64,000 bases of DNA from Deinococcus budaensis (GCF_014201885.1 NZ_JACHFN010000003.1:186001-250000); one strand, 5' to 3'; positions 41,178-59,239 are shown, counted from the stretch's first letter. Numbers and translations are program-made. The notes: a model not told the origin generated them from the sequence alone.

Positions 41178-41183
41178 TAGGCT
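41178..41183 (+). promoter_or_regulatory. -10 box for leaderless marC-like gene
   Basis: TAGGCT ends 6 nt before the GTG at 41190, showing that GTG can serve as a leaderless start here. Confidence 0.55.
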
Positions 41184-41189
41184 AGGGCC

Positions 41190-41870
41190 GTGAACGTGGC
41201 GGAACTTTCCAGCATCAGTCTCCAGACCTTCCTGACCATGCTGGTGGTCATGGACCCCATCGGGCTGGCGCCGATCTTTATCGGGCTGGCTGGCAACCGC
41301 CCCAGCTTCGAGCGGCGGCGGGTGGCGGTCAAGGCGACGCTGGTGGCGGGCGTGATCATCCTCCTGTTCGGGCTGTTCGGCCGGGCGCTGCTGGAGCACC
41401 TGGGCATCAGCCTGAGCGCTTTCCGGATCGCGGGCGGCATCCTGCTCTTTCTGATCGCGCTGGACATGGTCTTTGCGCGCCCCAGCGGCTCCAAGGAGAC
41501 GCCCGAGGAGGAGCAGGAGGCCCAGGAGCGCCAGGACATCAGCGTCTTTCCGCTGGCGATTCCCCTGATCGCCGGACCCGGCACGCTGGCGAGCATCATG
41601 ATTCTGGCGGGCGACGCGCACGGCAGCCTGCCGCTGCTCTCGGCGGTCTTTTTCGTGACCTTTGGGGTGCTGGGGCTGTGTTACCTCGCCCTGCGCCTCT
41701 CGGGGCAGATCGCGCGGGTGATCGGCCTGACCGGCGTGCACGTGGTCACGCGGGTGCTGGGCGTGCTGCTGGGCGCCCTGGCGGTGCAGTACGTGGCCGA
41801 CGGGGTGCTGGAATTCCTGCGCCCCGCCGCAGAGGCCGGGTGGAGGCCGGGGCTGGCCCTGCTGGGCTGA
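41190..41870 (+). CDS. MarC-family integral membrane protein
   Basis: A 226-residue protein with six membrane helices and the MarC signatures [18 protein letters not shown] and [11 protein letters not shown] charged cytosolic loop ([15 protein letters not shown]) lies mid-protein. The family was once linked to antibiotic resistance, but that role was withdrawn and the function is unclear. It is leaderless, with GTG 6 nt after TAGGCT. Confidence 0.88.
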   Translation: MNVAELSSISLQTFLTMLVVMDPIGLAPIFIGLAGNRPSFERRRVAVKATLVAGVIILLFGLFGRALLEHLGISLSAFRIAGGILLFLIALDMVFARPSGSKETPEEEQEAQERQDISVFPLAIPLIAGPGTLASIMILAGDAHGSLPLLSAVFFVTFGVLGLCYLALRLSGQIARVIGLTGVHVVTRVLGVLLGALAVQYVADGVLEFLRPAAEAGWRPGLALLG

Positions 41871-41936
41871 GCAGGCCCAGGCCCGCCCCGGAGCGGCTAA
41901 GCGACTTGGCGCAACATCGGGCTGGCGGGCGCGCCT

Positions 41937-41942
41937 TAAAAT
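41937..41942 (+). promoter_or_regulatory. -10 box for leaderless HNH gene
   Basis: TAAAAT ends 7 nt before the GTG at 41950 and overlaps the alternative ATG at 41941. Confidence 0.5.
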
Positions 41943-41949
41943 GCGCCTC

Positions 41950-42516
<567 letters not shown>

Positions 42517-42540
42517 GGCCCGCCCGCCGCCGCTGCCCCC

Positions 42541-42577
42541 TGCCGGGCACCCTGGTCCGCCGCCGGGGTGCCCGGCA
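42541..42577 (+). terminator. Perfect 12-bp hairpin after the HNH gene
   Basis: TGCCGGGCACCC (42541-42552) is the exact reverse complement of GGGTGCCCGGCA (42566-42577). There is no U-tract. Confidence 0.55.
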
Positions 42578-42659
42578 CGGTTGATGCCCGGTCCCCCGGT
42601 TTACCCTGAAGGCCGCTTTCACCTTCGTCGCCTCTCGCCACCCCGGAGGACGCCCGCCC

Positions 42660-44534
42660 ATGCCCAGCCCCCTCAAGCGTTGGTCTCCGCTGCTGCTCAC
42701 GCTCGCCCTGGCCGCCTGCTCGCAGCCCTCCGGCTCCGGCCCCCGGCCGGACGGCAACTACGACGGGGTGGAGGGGAGCTGGACGCTGCCCGCGCCCCTG
42801 GCCCCGCAGGCCCTGACCGCCGGGGTGAACACGCTGGGCTACGAACGCGCGCTCAGCGCCAGCAACGGCTGGGGGCCGATCGAAAAGGACCGCAGCAACG
42901 GCGAACGCGCGGCGGGCGACGGGCGGCCCCTGACGGTGGGCGGGCGCGTCTTCGCGCAGGGCTACGGGGTCCACGCGCCCAGCGAGCTGACCTACAGCCT
43001 GAGCAGCGCGGACGGCTCGGCGTGCGTGCGTTTTCAGGCGCAGGTCGGCCTCGACGACGAGGTGGGGAGCCGGGGCAGCGCCGTCTTTCAGGTCTGGGGC
43101 GACAGTCAGAAGCTGTATGACAGCGGCGTGCAGAGAGGCACCGACCCGGCCCGGGCGGTGGACGTGAACCTGCGGGGGCGGGCGACCCTGCGGCTGGTCG
43201 TGACCGACGGCGGCGACGGCAAGAGCTACGACCACGCCGACTGGCTCTCGCCCACCATCACCTGCGAGGCGGGCACGGCGGCGCTGGTGCCGCAGACGGT
43301 GACGGTGCCGGGCGGGCTGCGCTCGGCCCCCTTCGACACGCCGCGCACGCTGAACGTGCCCGCCGGCTCGCGCATCTCGGTGGTGGCGCGGGTGCCGGGC
43401 GCGCGCTTCCTGCTGACCCTGCCGGGCGGCGACCTGCTGGTCTCGCAACCGGGGCAGGGCCGGGTGCTGCGGCTGGCGGCGGGAACGGCCCCCGACGCGC
43501 CCCGCGCGGCCTCGGTGCTGCTGGAGGGCCTGCGCTCCCCCCACGACCTGGTGCTCTCGACCCAGGGGGGCACGCCCTACCTGTACGTGGCCGAGACGCA
43601 CCGGATCATGCGCTACCCGCTGCGCGGCGGGCTGCCGGACGCGGCCGCCGGGCAGACGGTCGTCTCGGGGCTGCCCGACGCCAGCCTGCCCGAGCTGCGC
43701 GGCAACTACGGCCACGCCCTCAAGAACATCGCCGTGGACGGGGACACGCTCTACGTCTCCATCGCCTCGGCCACCAACGCCGACCCCGCCGACCTGGCTG
43801 CCACGCCCAAGCGCGGCGCGGTCTACGCCTACGCGGCGAACACCCTGAACCAGGCGGGGGCCGCCGGACGGCTCTACGCCCAGGGCATCCGCAACGCCGA
43901 GGGCCTGGCCATCGCGCCCGGCACCCGCGACCTGTGGGTGGCGGTGAACAACCGCGACAACGTGGCCTACCCCTTTCACCGCGACATCACCGGAGACGGA
44001 CAGGACGATTACGGCCAGGTCGTCCCGAGCTACGTGGACGACCACCCGCCCGAGCCGCTGATCCGGGTGCGAGACGGCGGGCACTACGGCTGGCCCTTTT
44101 GCAACCCCAACCCGGACGGCGGGCTGCTGAACATGCCCTTCGACCGCGACGTGCAGACCAACGCGGACGGCCGCCGCCTGAACTGCGACTTGGCCGACCG
44201 GGTGACGGTGGGGATGCCCGCCCACGCCGCCCCGCTGGGCCTGACCTTCTGGACGGGGCCAGGTGTGCCGGCGGGCTACAGCGGCGGCGCGGTCGTCGGG
44301 CAGCACGGCTCGTGGAACCGGCGCAGCTTCAGCGGGCACAAGTTCGTGCTGTTTCCCAAAACGGCGACGGGTCTGGGCCTGGAACGCGACCTCGTCACCG
44401 GCTTCGTGACCGACGCCGTGAACAAGCAGCGCTGGGGCCGTCCGGTGGACGCCGCCGTGGCGCCGGACGGCGGGCTGTACCTCAGCGACGATTTCAGCGG
44501 CGCGGTGTATCACCTCTCGCCGCCCGCACCCTGA
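42660..44534 (+). CDS. Lipoprotein with NPCBM domain and PQQ-dependent sugar-dehydrogenase-like propeller
   Basis: A 624-residue exported protein. The signal ends in a lipobox LALAAC with C20 as the acylation site. Residues ~50-205 match an NPCBM carbohydrate-binding domain (VHAPSELTYSL, SYDHADW). The rest is a six-bladed propeller of the glucose/sorbosone dehydrogenase family (SPHDLVL, IRNAEGLAI, DGGHYGWPFCNP, GQHGSWNR). It would oxidise or bind a sugar outside the cell; PQQ binding is family inference. No PQQ synthesis genes are nearby. Confidence 0.85.
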   Translation: MPSPLKRWSPLLLTLALAACSQPSGSGPRPDGNYDGVEGSWTLPAPLAPQALTAGVNTLGYERALSASNGWGPIEKDRSNGERAAGDGRPLTVGGRVFAQGYGVHAPSELTYSLSSADGSACVRFQAQVGLDDEVGSRGSAVFQVWGDSQKLYDSGVQRGTDPARAVDVNLRGRATLRLVVTDGGDGKSYDHADWLSPTITCEAGTAALVPQTVTVPGGLRSAPFDTPRTLNVPAGSRISVVARVPGARFLLTLPGGDLLVSQPGQGRVLRLAAGTAPDAPRAASVLLEGLRSPHDLVLSTQGGTPYLYVAETHRIMRYPLRGGLPDAAAGQTVVSGLPDASLPELRGNYGHALKNIAVDGDTLYVSIASATNADPADLAATPKRGAVYAYAANTLNQAGAAGRLYAQGIRNAEGLAIAPGTRDLWVAVNNRDNVAYPFHRDITGDGQDDYGQVVPSYVDDHPPEPLIRVRDGGHYGWPFCNPNPDGGLLNMPFDRDVQTNADGRRLNCDLADRVTVGMPAHAAPLGLTFWTGPGVPAGYSGGAVVGQHGSWNRRSFSGHKFVLFPKTATGLGLERDLVTGFVTDAVNKQRWGRPVDAAVAPDGGLYLSDDFSGAVYHLSPPAP

Positions 44535-44567
44535 GGCTGCTGGCCCGGCCCCCACGCAGCGCGGCTC

Positions 44568-44573
44568 TAGACT
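44568..44573 (+). promoter_or_regulatory. -10 box for leaderless HD gene
   Basis: TAGACT ends 6 nt before the ATG at 44580. Confidence 0.55.
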
Positions 44574-44579
44574 GCCGCC

Positions 44580-45140
44580 ATGAACCGCGATCAGGCCTAC
44601 GCGCTGATGACCGAGCACACGCCCTCCGAGTCGCTGCGGCGGCACATGCTGAACGTGGAGGCGGCGATGCGCTGGTACGCCCGCTTCTTCGGCGAGGACG
44701 AGGAACTGTACGCCGTGGCGGGCCTGCTGCACGACTTCGACTACGAGCTGCACCCGCAGGAGCACCCGGCCTGGGGGGTCGCCTACCTGCGCGAGCACAC
44801 CGACACCCCCCCCGAGGTGCTCGACGCGATCCTGGGGCACGCGAGCTTTACCGGCACGCCGCGCACCACCCGGCTGGCCCAGACCCTCTTCGCGGTGGAC
44901 GAGTTGACCGGACTGGTGCAGGCCGCCGCCCTGATCCGGCCCGACCGTGACGTGCGCGGCGTGGAGCTGGGCAGCCTGAAAAAACGCTTCAAGAACCGGG
45001 CCTTCGCGGCGGGCGTCAACCGTGAGGAGGTCGTGCAGGGGGCCGCCGAACTGGGCGTGGACCTCGAAACTCATCTCGGCAACGTGCTGAGCGCGCTTCA
45101 GCAGGAGGCGGCCGCCGGACAGAACACCCAGGGCACATGA
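44580..45140 (+). CDS. HD-domain phosphohydrolase-like protein
   Basis: A 186-residue HD-superfamily protein. The likely metal ligands are H22 (RRHMLNVE), H51-D52 (LLHDFDYE), H87 and D107 (FAVDELTG). This resembles the small cytosolic HD hydrolases found in many bacteria, whose substrate is usually unassigned nucleotide. It is leaderless, with ATG 6 nt after TAGACT. It follows the dehydrogenase-like gene but has its own promoter. Confidence 0.85.
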   Translation: MNRDQAYALMTEHTPSESLRRHMLNVEAAMRWYARFFGEDEELYAVAGLLHDFDYELHPQEHPAWGVAYLREHTDTPPEVLDAILGHASFTGTPRTTRLAQTLFAVDELTGLVQAAALIRPDRDVRGVELGSLKKRFKNRAFAAGVNREEVVQGAAELGVDLETHLGNVLSALQQEAAAGQNTQGT

Positions 45141-45194
45141 AGGTCTCATGGAGGCGTCCTCAGCGTGAGAACATCTGCGGCACTCAGACTGTGG

Positions 45195-45214
45195 GCAACT
45201 CAACCGTTGCTTTT
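45195..45214 (+). terminator. Small hairpin with U4 before the WGxxGxxG gene
   Basis: GCAAC (45195-45199) and GTTGC (45206-45210) form a 5-bp stem followed by TTTT. It may weakly terminate the HD gene transcript or sit in the leader of the next gene. Confidence 0.3.
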
Positions 45215-45235
45215 CAAGCGACCTCAAGGAGACCC

Positions 45236-45679
45236 ATGAACAAGACGCTGCTGACCCTCGCTCTGCTGTTTGCCGCCCCCGCCGCCCTGGCGACCGCCCC
45301 CAGCTCCAGCTACGTGCAGGTGCAGGACACCACCTCGGGCGACACCAACACCGACGCGACCGACGGCGCGGCCGAGAGCATCGGCGAGAACCTGGACGAG
45401 GCGGGCGCGGCCGTCGGCGAGACGGTCGATGACGCCGCCGCCGCGACCGGCGAGGCCGTGGACGACGTGGCGACCGACGTGAACAACGCCGTGGACCCCA
45501 ACGGCGACGGTGTGGTCGACGCCAACGCCGACGGCGTGGCCGACACCCGCCAGTTCCCCTGGGGCCTGCTGGGCCTCGCGGGCCTCTTCGGCCTGATGGG
45601 CCGCAACCGCCCCGGCCCGGTGCCGGTTACCCACACGACCACCACGACCGGCGTGGGCACCACCACCGACCGCCGCTAA
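45236..45679 (+). CDS. Exported WGxxGxxG-type protein with calcium-like repeat
   Basis: A 147-residue protein with a clean Sec signal (about 1-20, AALATA). An Asp/Glu/Ala-rich middle follows with repeated GE-x-VDDxA units, a DPNGDGVVDANADGVAD stretch (88-104) that looks calcium-binding, and a WGLLGLAGLFGLMG helix (109-122) before Arg. That last element matches the WGxxGxxG C-terminal motif family. A Thr-rich tail (132-147) follows. Its role is unknown. AAGGAG precedes the ATG by 5 nt. Confidence 0.8.
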   Translation: MNKTLLTLALLFAAPAALATAPSSSYVQVQDTTSGDTNTDATDGAAESIGENLDEAGAAVGETVDDAAAATGEAVDDVATDVNNAVDPNGDGVVDANADGVADTRQFPWGLLGLAGLFGLMGRNRPGPVPVTHTTTTTGVGTTTDRR

Positions 45680-45690
45680 GCCTCACCCGC

Positions 45691-45726
45691 AAAAGTCCCC
45701 CCACCGCCAGGGTGGGGGGCTTTGTT
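45691..45726. terminator. Bidirectional terminator after the WGxxGxxG gene
   Basis: CCCCCCACC and GGTGGGGGG arms (within 45697-45720) are flanked by AAAAG and TTTGTTG. It separates convergent transcripts. Confidence 0.75.
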
Positions 45727-45752
45727 GTGCCGGTCACGGGGCAGCGCCCCGC

Positions 45753-46213
<461 letters not shown>

Positions 46214-46217
<4 letters not shown>

Positions 46218-48595
46218 GCGGGCGCCTTGCCCTGCGGTGGGGCCAGCGGCGGAGACAGCGGCAGGCGCAGGTGAAAGGTGCTGCCCTGTCCAGGTTCCGA
46301 GCTGAGCGTCAGCGAGCCGCCGTGGCTCTCGGCGATCTTGCGGCAGATCGCCAGGCCCATCCCGTTGCCCGGATAGGTTTCGCGTGAATTCAGACGCTGG
46401 AAGATCGCGAACACCCGCTCATGATACTCGGCGGCGATGCCGATGCCGTTGTCGGAGACCCGCAGGTGGACCTGTCCCTCCTCGGTGCGGGCCGTCACGC
46501 GGACCTGGGGCGCCACGCCCTCGCGGTGAAACTTCAGGCCGTTGCTGATCAGGTTGGTGAGCAGCTGCACCAGCAGCCCCGGGTGGCCCGGCACCGTCTG
46601 GTCGGCCTCCCAGCTAAGCTGGCCGCCCGTCTCCTCCAGCGCACTCTGGACATTCTGCTCGGCCTGACGCAGCACCTCGGCCAGGGCGACCGGCTGCGGC
46701 GCGGCCCCCACCCGGCCGACCCGGGCGAATCCCAGCAGGTCCTGAATCAGCCCGCGCATCCGCTCGACCGCGTCGCCCATAAAGGCCAGATACTGGTCGG
46801 CGCGCGGGTCGAGCTGCCCCTGGTAGCGCCGCGAGAGCAGCTCGGCGTAGCTGCCCACCGTCCGCAGCGGTTCTTGCAGGTCGTGCGAGGCGATGTAGGC
46901 GAACTGTTCGAGGTCGTGGTTGCTGCGCTCCAGGTTCGCCACCGCCGCTTCTAGCGCCGCCTGCGCCCGCTGGCGCTCGGTGATGTCCTGAAACATCACG
47001 ACCGCGCCCGTCACGGCGCCCGCCGCGTCGCGGGTGGGCGTGACCACATAGGACACCGGCACCGCGTGCCCCTGGGCGTGCCAGAACACGTCGGCCTCGC
47101 AGCGGCGCGGCTGGCCGTCGCGCAGCGTCTGGTGCACCGGGCAGTCCCCGGGCGGGTAGGGCTGGCCGTCCGCGCGGTGGTGGTGAATCAGGGCGTGCTG
47201 GTCAGACCCGATCAATCGCTCGACCCCGTAGCCCAGCACTCCGGCGGCGGCGCGGTTGGCAAAGGTCGTGCGCCCCGCCGCGTCCAGCCCGAAGATGCCC
47301 TCCCCGGCGGCGCCCAGCAGCAGGGTCGAGAAGCGGGTGAGGTCGGCCAGCTCGCGGGTGCGCGCCTGCACCCGGTCTTCGAGTTCGGCGTTGAGCGCCC
47401 GCAGGTGCTCCTCGGCGGCGCGGACCGCGCTGAGGTCCTGGTTGACCCCCACCCACTCGCGCACGTTCCCGCCCGCGTGCGTGACGGCCACGCCGCGCGC
47501 CTGCATGGGCACGTACACCCCGTCGGCGCGGCGCAGGCGGTATTCGGTCTGGTAGGGACGGCCCGTCCCGACCGCCTCCTGCCAGGCGGCCAGCGTGGCG
47601 GCGCGGTCCTCGGGATGAATCATCGCCAGCCAGCCTGCGCCGCTGTACTCCCCGGGCGTCTGCCCGGTAAAGGCGGTCCAGCCGGGCTGCGGGCCGAGCA
47701 TCTCGCCTTCGGGGGAGGTGATCCACACGATCTGCGAGGTCGCCTCGACCAGCGAGCGGTAACGCTGCTCGCTGCGCGCCAGCTGCTCTTGCAACGCCCG
47801 CTCCCCGGTCACGTCGGCAAAGACGGTGGTGACCCCCTTGGGCTGCGGGGAACCCGGCACCCCGCGCGGCAGGGCGGTCACGTTCAGCCAGCGGGTCTCG
47901 GGCGGGCGCCCCGCCGCGCCCGGAATCACCACGCCCACCGGCACGTCGCGCTGCACCTGGCCGCTGCGCAGGGCGGCCGCCGTGGGCAGCTCGGCGGCGG
48001 GCAGCGGTTCCCCCGCCGGGGTGACGGTGTGCCAGCGGGTATCGGCGGGCGCTTCCCCGGTCATCTGGGCGAGGTCGAGGCCCAGCAGAAGCTGCCCCGC
48101 CGCGTTGGCGTGCAGCACCCGGCCCTCCTGGTCTTGCACCAGCATCCCCAGGCCCAGGCCGTCCATCAGTTCCTCGGCGACCTCCAGCGGGTGGCGCGAG
48201 TCGCGCAGGTGCAGCAGCGCTCGCCCGGGGCCGCCCGGCGTCAGGGTCGCCAGCGCCGGCGCCTGACTGCCCGCCAGCCGCACGCTGCGGCGCACCTCGG
48301 CGGCCCCCGCCCAGACCTGCGCCGCCGCCGCCGCGAGCACCTGCGCCGTCTCGGGCACAAAGGCGGCGGTCCAGTCCAGCCCCGCGCCCTCGCCCAGCCG
48401 CTCCCGGGCGGCGGGGTTGAGCCACGCGCCGCCCGCCTCGCCTCCCGGACCCGCCTGCTCGATCAGCAGCACCGGATCGGGCAGCGCCCGCAGCAACCCC
48501 AGCAGCTCGGCCTGGGCGGGGAACGGACGGGTCTCTGGCCTTTCCACATCCGGCCCGGCGGCGTCCGGGGCGGCGGCGCGGGCCTCGCGGCTCAC
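46214..48595 (-). CDS. PAS-domain sensor histidine kinase
   Basis: A 793-residue soluble kinase with no membrane segment. Four PAS-like regions are arrayed at about 27-130, 135-275, 285-400 and 420-545, with a coiled segment near 400-420. The HisKA domain carries phospho-acceptor H571 (YIASHDLQEPLR), and the HATPase domain has LISNGLKF, DNGIGI and GNGMGLAI motifs. It sits between an OmpR-type regulator (32 nt upstream) and a CheY-like regulator (ATGA overlap downstream). The signal is unknown; PAS domains could bind flavin, haem or small ligands. The start is GTG. Confidence 0.92.
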
Positions 48596-48627
48596 AGCTC
48601 TGTCCTCATCGGCCTGCCCTGGCCCGC

Positions 48628-49293
<666 letters not shown>

Positions 49294-49595
49294 CCCCTCA
49301 TGATACCTGCCTTTACCCGCGCTTTAGCCGCGAAAAGCGGAAGGGGGGGGGCGTCAGGGCGGGGGGGCTTCCCGGCTCCGGCGGCTCCCGCCGGGGCGTG
49401 TGCTACCCTGCGGGGACTGCGCCCCGCGCCGCCCCCGCGGCCGGGCCGACACAATCCGCTCTCACTGGGCCGCGCCCGGGATTTCCCGTGTGGCCGCACC
49501 ATTCTCGCTTAGCCTCCACCCCAGAAGCTGCCCGCCTCGCCCTCCCCGCTGGGGACGCCAGGTCCGGGTCCGCACTATCCCCACGGAGAATTCAC
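49294..49595. other. 302-bp divergent gap between DrRRA-like gene and RNase J
   Basis: Contains the minus-strand -10 of the regulator at its left edge and at least one plus-strand TANNNT box (TACCCT near 49406). If used, that box gives RNase J a leader of about 180 nt rich in GC inverted repeats. TAGCCT near 49510 and TATCCC near 49576 are alternatives. I see no gene in it. Confidence 0.5.
49300..49305 (-). promoter_or_regulatory. -10 box for leaderless DrRRA-like gene
   Basis: TATCAT on the minus strand, 6 nt before the GTG at 49293. Confidence 0.55.
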
Positions 49596-51269
<1,674 letters not shown>

Positions 51270-51358
51270 GGCGGAAGGTGGGGCAGGCGGGGGCCGGGGC
51301 GCGAGGCGCTTTTCCGGCCCCCGCGCCTGTGGGGAACGGCTCATGGTACAAGCGGCCC

Positions 51359-52249
51359 ATGACCCGGCTGCTGACCGACGCGGATGTTCACGCCTTTCCG
51401 ATCCTGGCGGCACTGGACGCTCTCCGCGAGGCGCTGCGGGCACACGCACGGGGCACGCTGAGCGCTCCTGCCCGTTTGCACGCCGCCAACCTGGCCTTCA
51501 CGGTCGGTGCCCTGAGCGGCGGTGGGCGCCAGGGCGTGCTGGGCTTCCGCGCCTACCACACCCTGGACGCTCCACACGACGACCAGCTCGTCGCGGTGTG
51601 GGACGCGGCGACCGGAAAGCTGGAGGGCGTGGTCGTGGGATCGGCGCTGGGGCCGCTGCGGACGGCGTGTCTGGGGGCCGTGGCCGCCGACCTGCTGGCC
51701 CGGCCGGACGCGCGGACGCTGGGGCTGATCGGCAGCGGCGTACAGGCCCGCGCACACGCTCTGGCCGTGGCCCAGGTGCGTTCCCTTACGCGGGTGCGGG
51801 TCTACAGCCGCAGCGCCCAACGCCGGGAGGCCCTGGCCCACGACCTGCGCGCGCGCGGCCTTCCGGCCGAGGCGGTGGGCAGCGCTCAGGAGGCGGCCGG
51901 GGGGAGCGACCTGCTCACGCTGGCGACGAACAGCCCGGTGCCCGTGATCGAGAGCGGGTGGCTTGAGCCGGGGACGCACGTCACGACCCTGGGTCCCAAG
52001 GAACGGGAGCGGCACGAGTTTCCAGCCGACCTCGCGAACCGCGCCGGGCTGATCGTGACGGACAGTCCGGCGCAGCTCGGGGCGTATCCTGGCGGCCACC
52101 TGCTGGCAGGCGCGCCCGTGAAGGCGCTGAGCACCGTGCTGGAAGCCGGATACCTGCGGCCGTCTCCAGACGACATCACGCTCTTTCTCTCGGTAGGCCT
52201 GGCTGGAACGGAGGTGGCGCTGGCCCACGCCCTCCTGAACCGGACCTGA
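51359..52249 (+). CDS. Ornithine cyclodeaminase / mu-crystallin family protein
   Basis: A 296-residue NAD(P)-binding protein of the OCD/mu-crystallin family. The Rossmann motif is [12 protein letters not shown] ([17 protein letters not shown]), preceded by SALGPLRTA. The family includes ornithine cyclodeaminase, alanine dehydrogenase and ketimine reductase, and the substrate cannot be set from sequence. The ATG at 51359 is chosen; a TACAAG box ends 6 nt upstream, close to the local leaderless pattern. It lies 89 nt after RNase J. Confidence 0.87.
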   Translation: MTRLLTDADVHAFPILAALDALREALRAHARGTLSAPARLHAANLAFTVGALSGGGRQGVLGFRAYHTLDAPHDDQLVAVWDAATGKLEGVVVGSALGPLRTACLGAVAADLLARPDARTLGLIGSGVQARAHALAVAQVRSLTRVRVYSRSAQRREALAHDLRARGLPAEAVGSAQEAAGGSDLLTLATNSPVPVIESGWLEPGTHVTTLGPKERERHEFPADLANRAGLIVTDSPAQLGAYPGGHLLAGAPVKALSTVLEAGYLRPSPDDITLFLSVGLAGTEVALAHALLNRT

Positions 52250-52346
52250 ACTGCGGAAGCCGGAGAGCCGGGCGAGGAAAAGAGGCCGCCCGGTCCACGC
52301 CCCTTTTCAGCGCAGCCTTGCCCACCTTCGCCCCGGAGGCCCGTGC

Positions 52347-52352
52347 GATAAT
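52347..52352 (+). promoter_or_regulatory. -10 box for leaderless clpP
   Basis: GATAAT ends 7 nt before the ATG at 52360, near-consensus for a housekeeping -10. Confidence 0.5.
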
Positions 52353-52359
52353 GCCGCCC

Positions 52360-54176
<1,817 letters not shown>

Positions 54177-54198
54177 ACGCAAGGAAGATTACAGCAGG

Positions 54199-54242
54199 CC
54201 CCCGCCCACGTCCCTAGAATTCCGGGACATCGTGGGCGGGGG
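54199..54242 (+). terminator. Long palindrome between clpX and lon
   Basis: CCCCCGCCCACG (54199-54210) is the exact reverse complement of CGTGGGCGGGGG (54231-54242), with an inner TCCC/GGGA pair. It probably ends the clpPX transcript, although there is no strong U-tract; a protein-binding role is also possible. Confidence 0.55.
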
Positions 54243-54265
54243 TCTCGTTCTCGGCTTTCCCGCGT

Positions 54266-54271
54266 TAGACT
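54266..54271 (+). promoter_or_regulatory. -10 box for lon
   Basis: TAGACT, 45 nt before the lon ATG. The leader holds AAGGAG at 54306-54311. Confidence 0.45.
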
Positions 54272-54316
54272 CACCTATTCCCGGTCCCCCTGCGGGCCGG
54301 CGCGCAAGGAGCAAGC

Positions 54317-56767
<2,451 letters not shown>

Positions 56768-56787
56768 AAGCCACCAGCTTAGGACTG

Positions 56788-56812
56788 CCCCCGCCTCGGC
56801 GGGGGTTTTCTT
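56788..56812 (+). terminator. Intrinsic terminator after lon
   Basis: CCCCCGCC (56788-56795), a TC loop and GGCGGGGG (56798-56805), followed by TTTTCTT. It also abuts the convergent thioesterase stop. Confidence 0.85.
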
Positions 56813-57236
56813 ATGCTCCCCGTTGGTGGGCCTGCCACCTCTCCCGCAATGCCTCGAAGTTCTCGTCGATCCTGGCCTGCGGCAGGCTCATCTGGGTCGT
56901 CGTGCCATGCCCGATCTCGTCCCCGAGTTCCGACACCGCACGCAGGGCACACAGAATCCGGCGCCCATCCATCCGCTCGAACGTCGCGGTGACGGTCACG
57001 GTCATGCCGGGCAGAGCCGAGGCCGTGTGGGTGACCTCCACGCTGGTGCCGATGCCGTCCTCGCCTTCCTCCAGGAAAGGGAGGATGATCTTGCGCCCGG
57101 CTTCTTCAAAGTGGCGGGCCAGCCAGTAGGTCGCGTACACCGGATGCACGGCGCCGAGTTCGCCGAACTTCACGGTCATCTCGTCGGTGACGAGCACGGT
57201 CAGGGTCTGGGTGAAACCGGGCGGGATCGGGCGCAT
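56811..57236 (-). CDS. Hotdog thioesterase (FlK-like)
   Basis: A 141-residue hotdog-fold protein resembling the fluoroacetyl-CoA thioesterase-like group ([36 protein letters not shown], read as segments; [17 protein letters not shown]). The substrate is likely a small acyl-CoA; fluoroacetate is not implied. It is leaderless: TAGCCT (57243-57248, minus) ends 6 nt before the ATG at 57236. It diverges from the YihY/BrkB gene. Confidence 0.75.
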   Translation of the reverse strand: MRPIPPGFTQTLTVLVTDEMTVKFGELGAVHPVYATYWLARHFEEAGRKIILPFLEEGEDGIGTSVEVTHTASALPGMTVTVTATFERMDGRRILCALRAVSELGDEIGHGTTTQMSLPQARIDENFEALRERWQAHQRGA

Positions 57237-57242
57237 GGGCCG

Positions 57243-57248
57243 AGGCTA
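57243..57248 (-). promoter_or_regulatory. -10 box for leaderless FlK-like thioesterase
   Basis: TAGCCT on the minus strand, 6 nt before the ATG at 57236. Confidence 0.55.
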
Positions 57249-57287
57249 GCAGGCGGGTGGAGAGGGCCGCCCGGGCTGCCCCCCCCG

Positions 57288-57293
57288 TAGACT
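57288..57293 (+). promoter_or_regulatory. -10 box for the YihY/BrkB gene
   Basis: TAGACT ends 7 nt before the ATG at 57301. Confidence 0.55.
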
Positions 57294-57300
57294 GGAGCGC

Positions 57301-58467
57301 ATGAAGTTCGCGGACCTGTTCACCCTGATCCGGGAGGCGGCGCTGGCCTTTGGGCAGGACAAGGCCCCCCGGCTGGCGGCGGCGGTGGCGTACTACTCGA
57401 TCTTCGCCATCGCGCCGCTGCTGTTTTTCGCGCTGGCGGTCGCCAGCGGCCTGCTGGCCAACGTGGACGTGCAAGACCGGCTCTTCGATTTTTTGGCCGA
57501 GAACATCAACCAGAGCGCCGTGGAGTTCGTGCAGGGCATCTTGCCCTCGGGCAGCCAGTTGCAGCAGTCCAGCCTGTGGGCCAGCGTTCTCGGCTTCGGG
57601 ACCCTGTTTATGGGCGCGACCGGGCTGTTCGTGCAGTTGCAAGACGCGCTCAACACCCTCTGGGGCGCCGAGCCGGGGCCGCTGGGGGGCGTGTGGAACA
57701 TCGTCAAGGCGCGGCTGAAGGCCTTCGGACTGATTCTGGGCTTCGGCATCGTGATCATCGCCTTTCTGGTGGGCAACACCTACCTGTCGGCGGTCGCGGG
57801 GCAGCTGGGCAGCACCATCGGGCTGGGGGCCTTTTTCGTGCGGCTGGTCACGCTGGGGGTGGGACTGGTCGTGCTGACGCTGGTCTTTGCCGCCGTGTAC
57901 AAGGTGCTGCCCAACGTCCGGCTCCAGTGGCGCGAGGTGTGGGTGGGCAGCGCGGTCACCGCCACGCTGTTCACGCTGGGGCAGCTGGGGATCAGCTGGT
58001 ATCTGGGCCGCTTCGCGCCAGGCAGCGCCTTTGGGGTGGCGGGGTCGCTGGTCGTGCTGCTGGTGTGGATCTACTACTCGGCGCTGATCTTCTTTTTCGG
58101 GGCCGAGGTGACCTGGGTGTACTCGCAAAAGTACGGCTCGGGCGCGGGCGGGGCCGTGAGCGTCACCAAGAAGGAAGAACTCGTCGCCAAGGGCGCCGAC
58201 CTCGACCCCACCCCCAGTGAGCAGGAACTGGAGGGCCTGGCGCGGGCCGCCGAGCAGGGCAAGCCCGTTGCGGGGCGCTGGGGCCGCAGGTGGCAGGAAG
58301 GCCGCGCCGCGCTGCCCCGGGTGCTGCCGCAGGTCCCCACCCAGGCCGAGGGCCGGGTGCTGCCCACCGTGCGCGGGGCGCTGTGGAACGCGCTGACCGC
58401 GCTGATGGCCGTCCCCGCCGTGGTGGTGCTGCGGATGCTGGGGCTGACCGGAGGGCGCCGGAAGTAG
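57301..58467 (+). CDS. YihY/BrkB-family (formerly RNase BN) membrane protein
   Basis: A 388-residue protein with six membrane helices (to about 280) and a soluble basic C-terminus. The motifs [17 protein letters not shown] and [19 protein letters not shown] are typical of the family. Members were misnamed RNase BN; transport or envelope roles are suspected but not shown. It is leaderless, TAGACT 7 nt before the ATG. Confidence 0.9.
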   Translation: MKFADLFTLIREAALAFGQDKAPRLAAAVAYYSIFAIAPLLFFALAVASGLLANVDVQDRLFDFLAENINQSAVEFVQGILPSGSQLQQSSLWASVLGFGTLFMGATGLFVQLQDALNTLWGAEPGPLGGVWNIVKARLKAFGLILGFGIVIIAFLVGNTYLSAVAGQLGSTIGLGAFFVRLVTLGVGLVVLTLVFAAVYKVLPNVRLQWREVWVGSAVTATLFTLGQLGISWYLGRFAPGSAFGVAGSLVVLLVWIYYSALIFFFGAEVTWVYSQKYGSGAGGAVSVTKKEELVAKGADLDPTPSEQELEGLARAAEQGKPVAGRWGRRWQEGRAALPRVLPQVPTQAEGRVLPTVRGALWNALTALMAVPAVVVLRMLGLTGGRRK

Positions 58468-58479
58468 GGAGGCCGCGCC

Positions 58480-59226
<747 letters not shown>

Positions 59227-59233
59227 GCGGGCC

Positions 59234-59239
59234 AGCATA
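59234..59239 (-). promoter_or_regulatory. -10 box for leaderless hisA
   Basis: TATGCT on the minus strand, 7 nt before the ATG at 59226. Confidence 0.5.
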
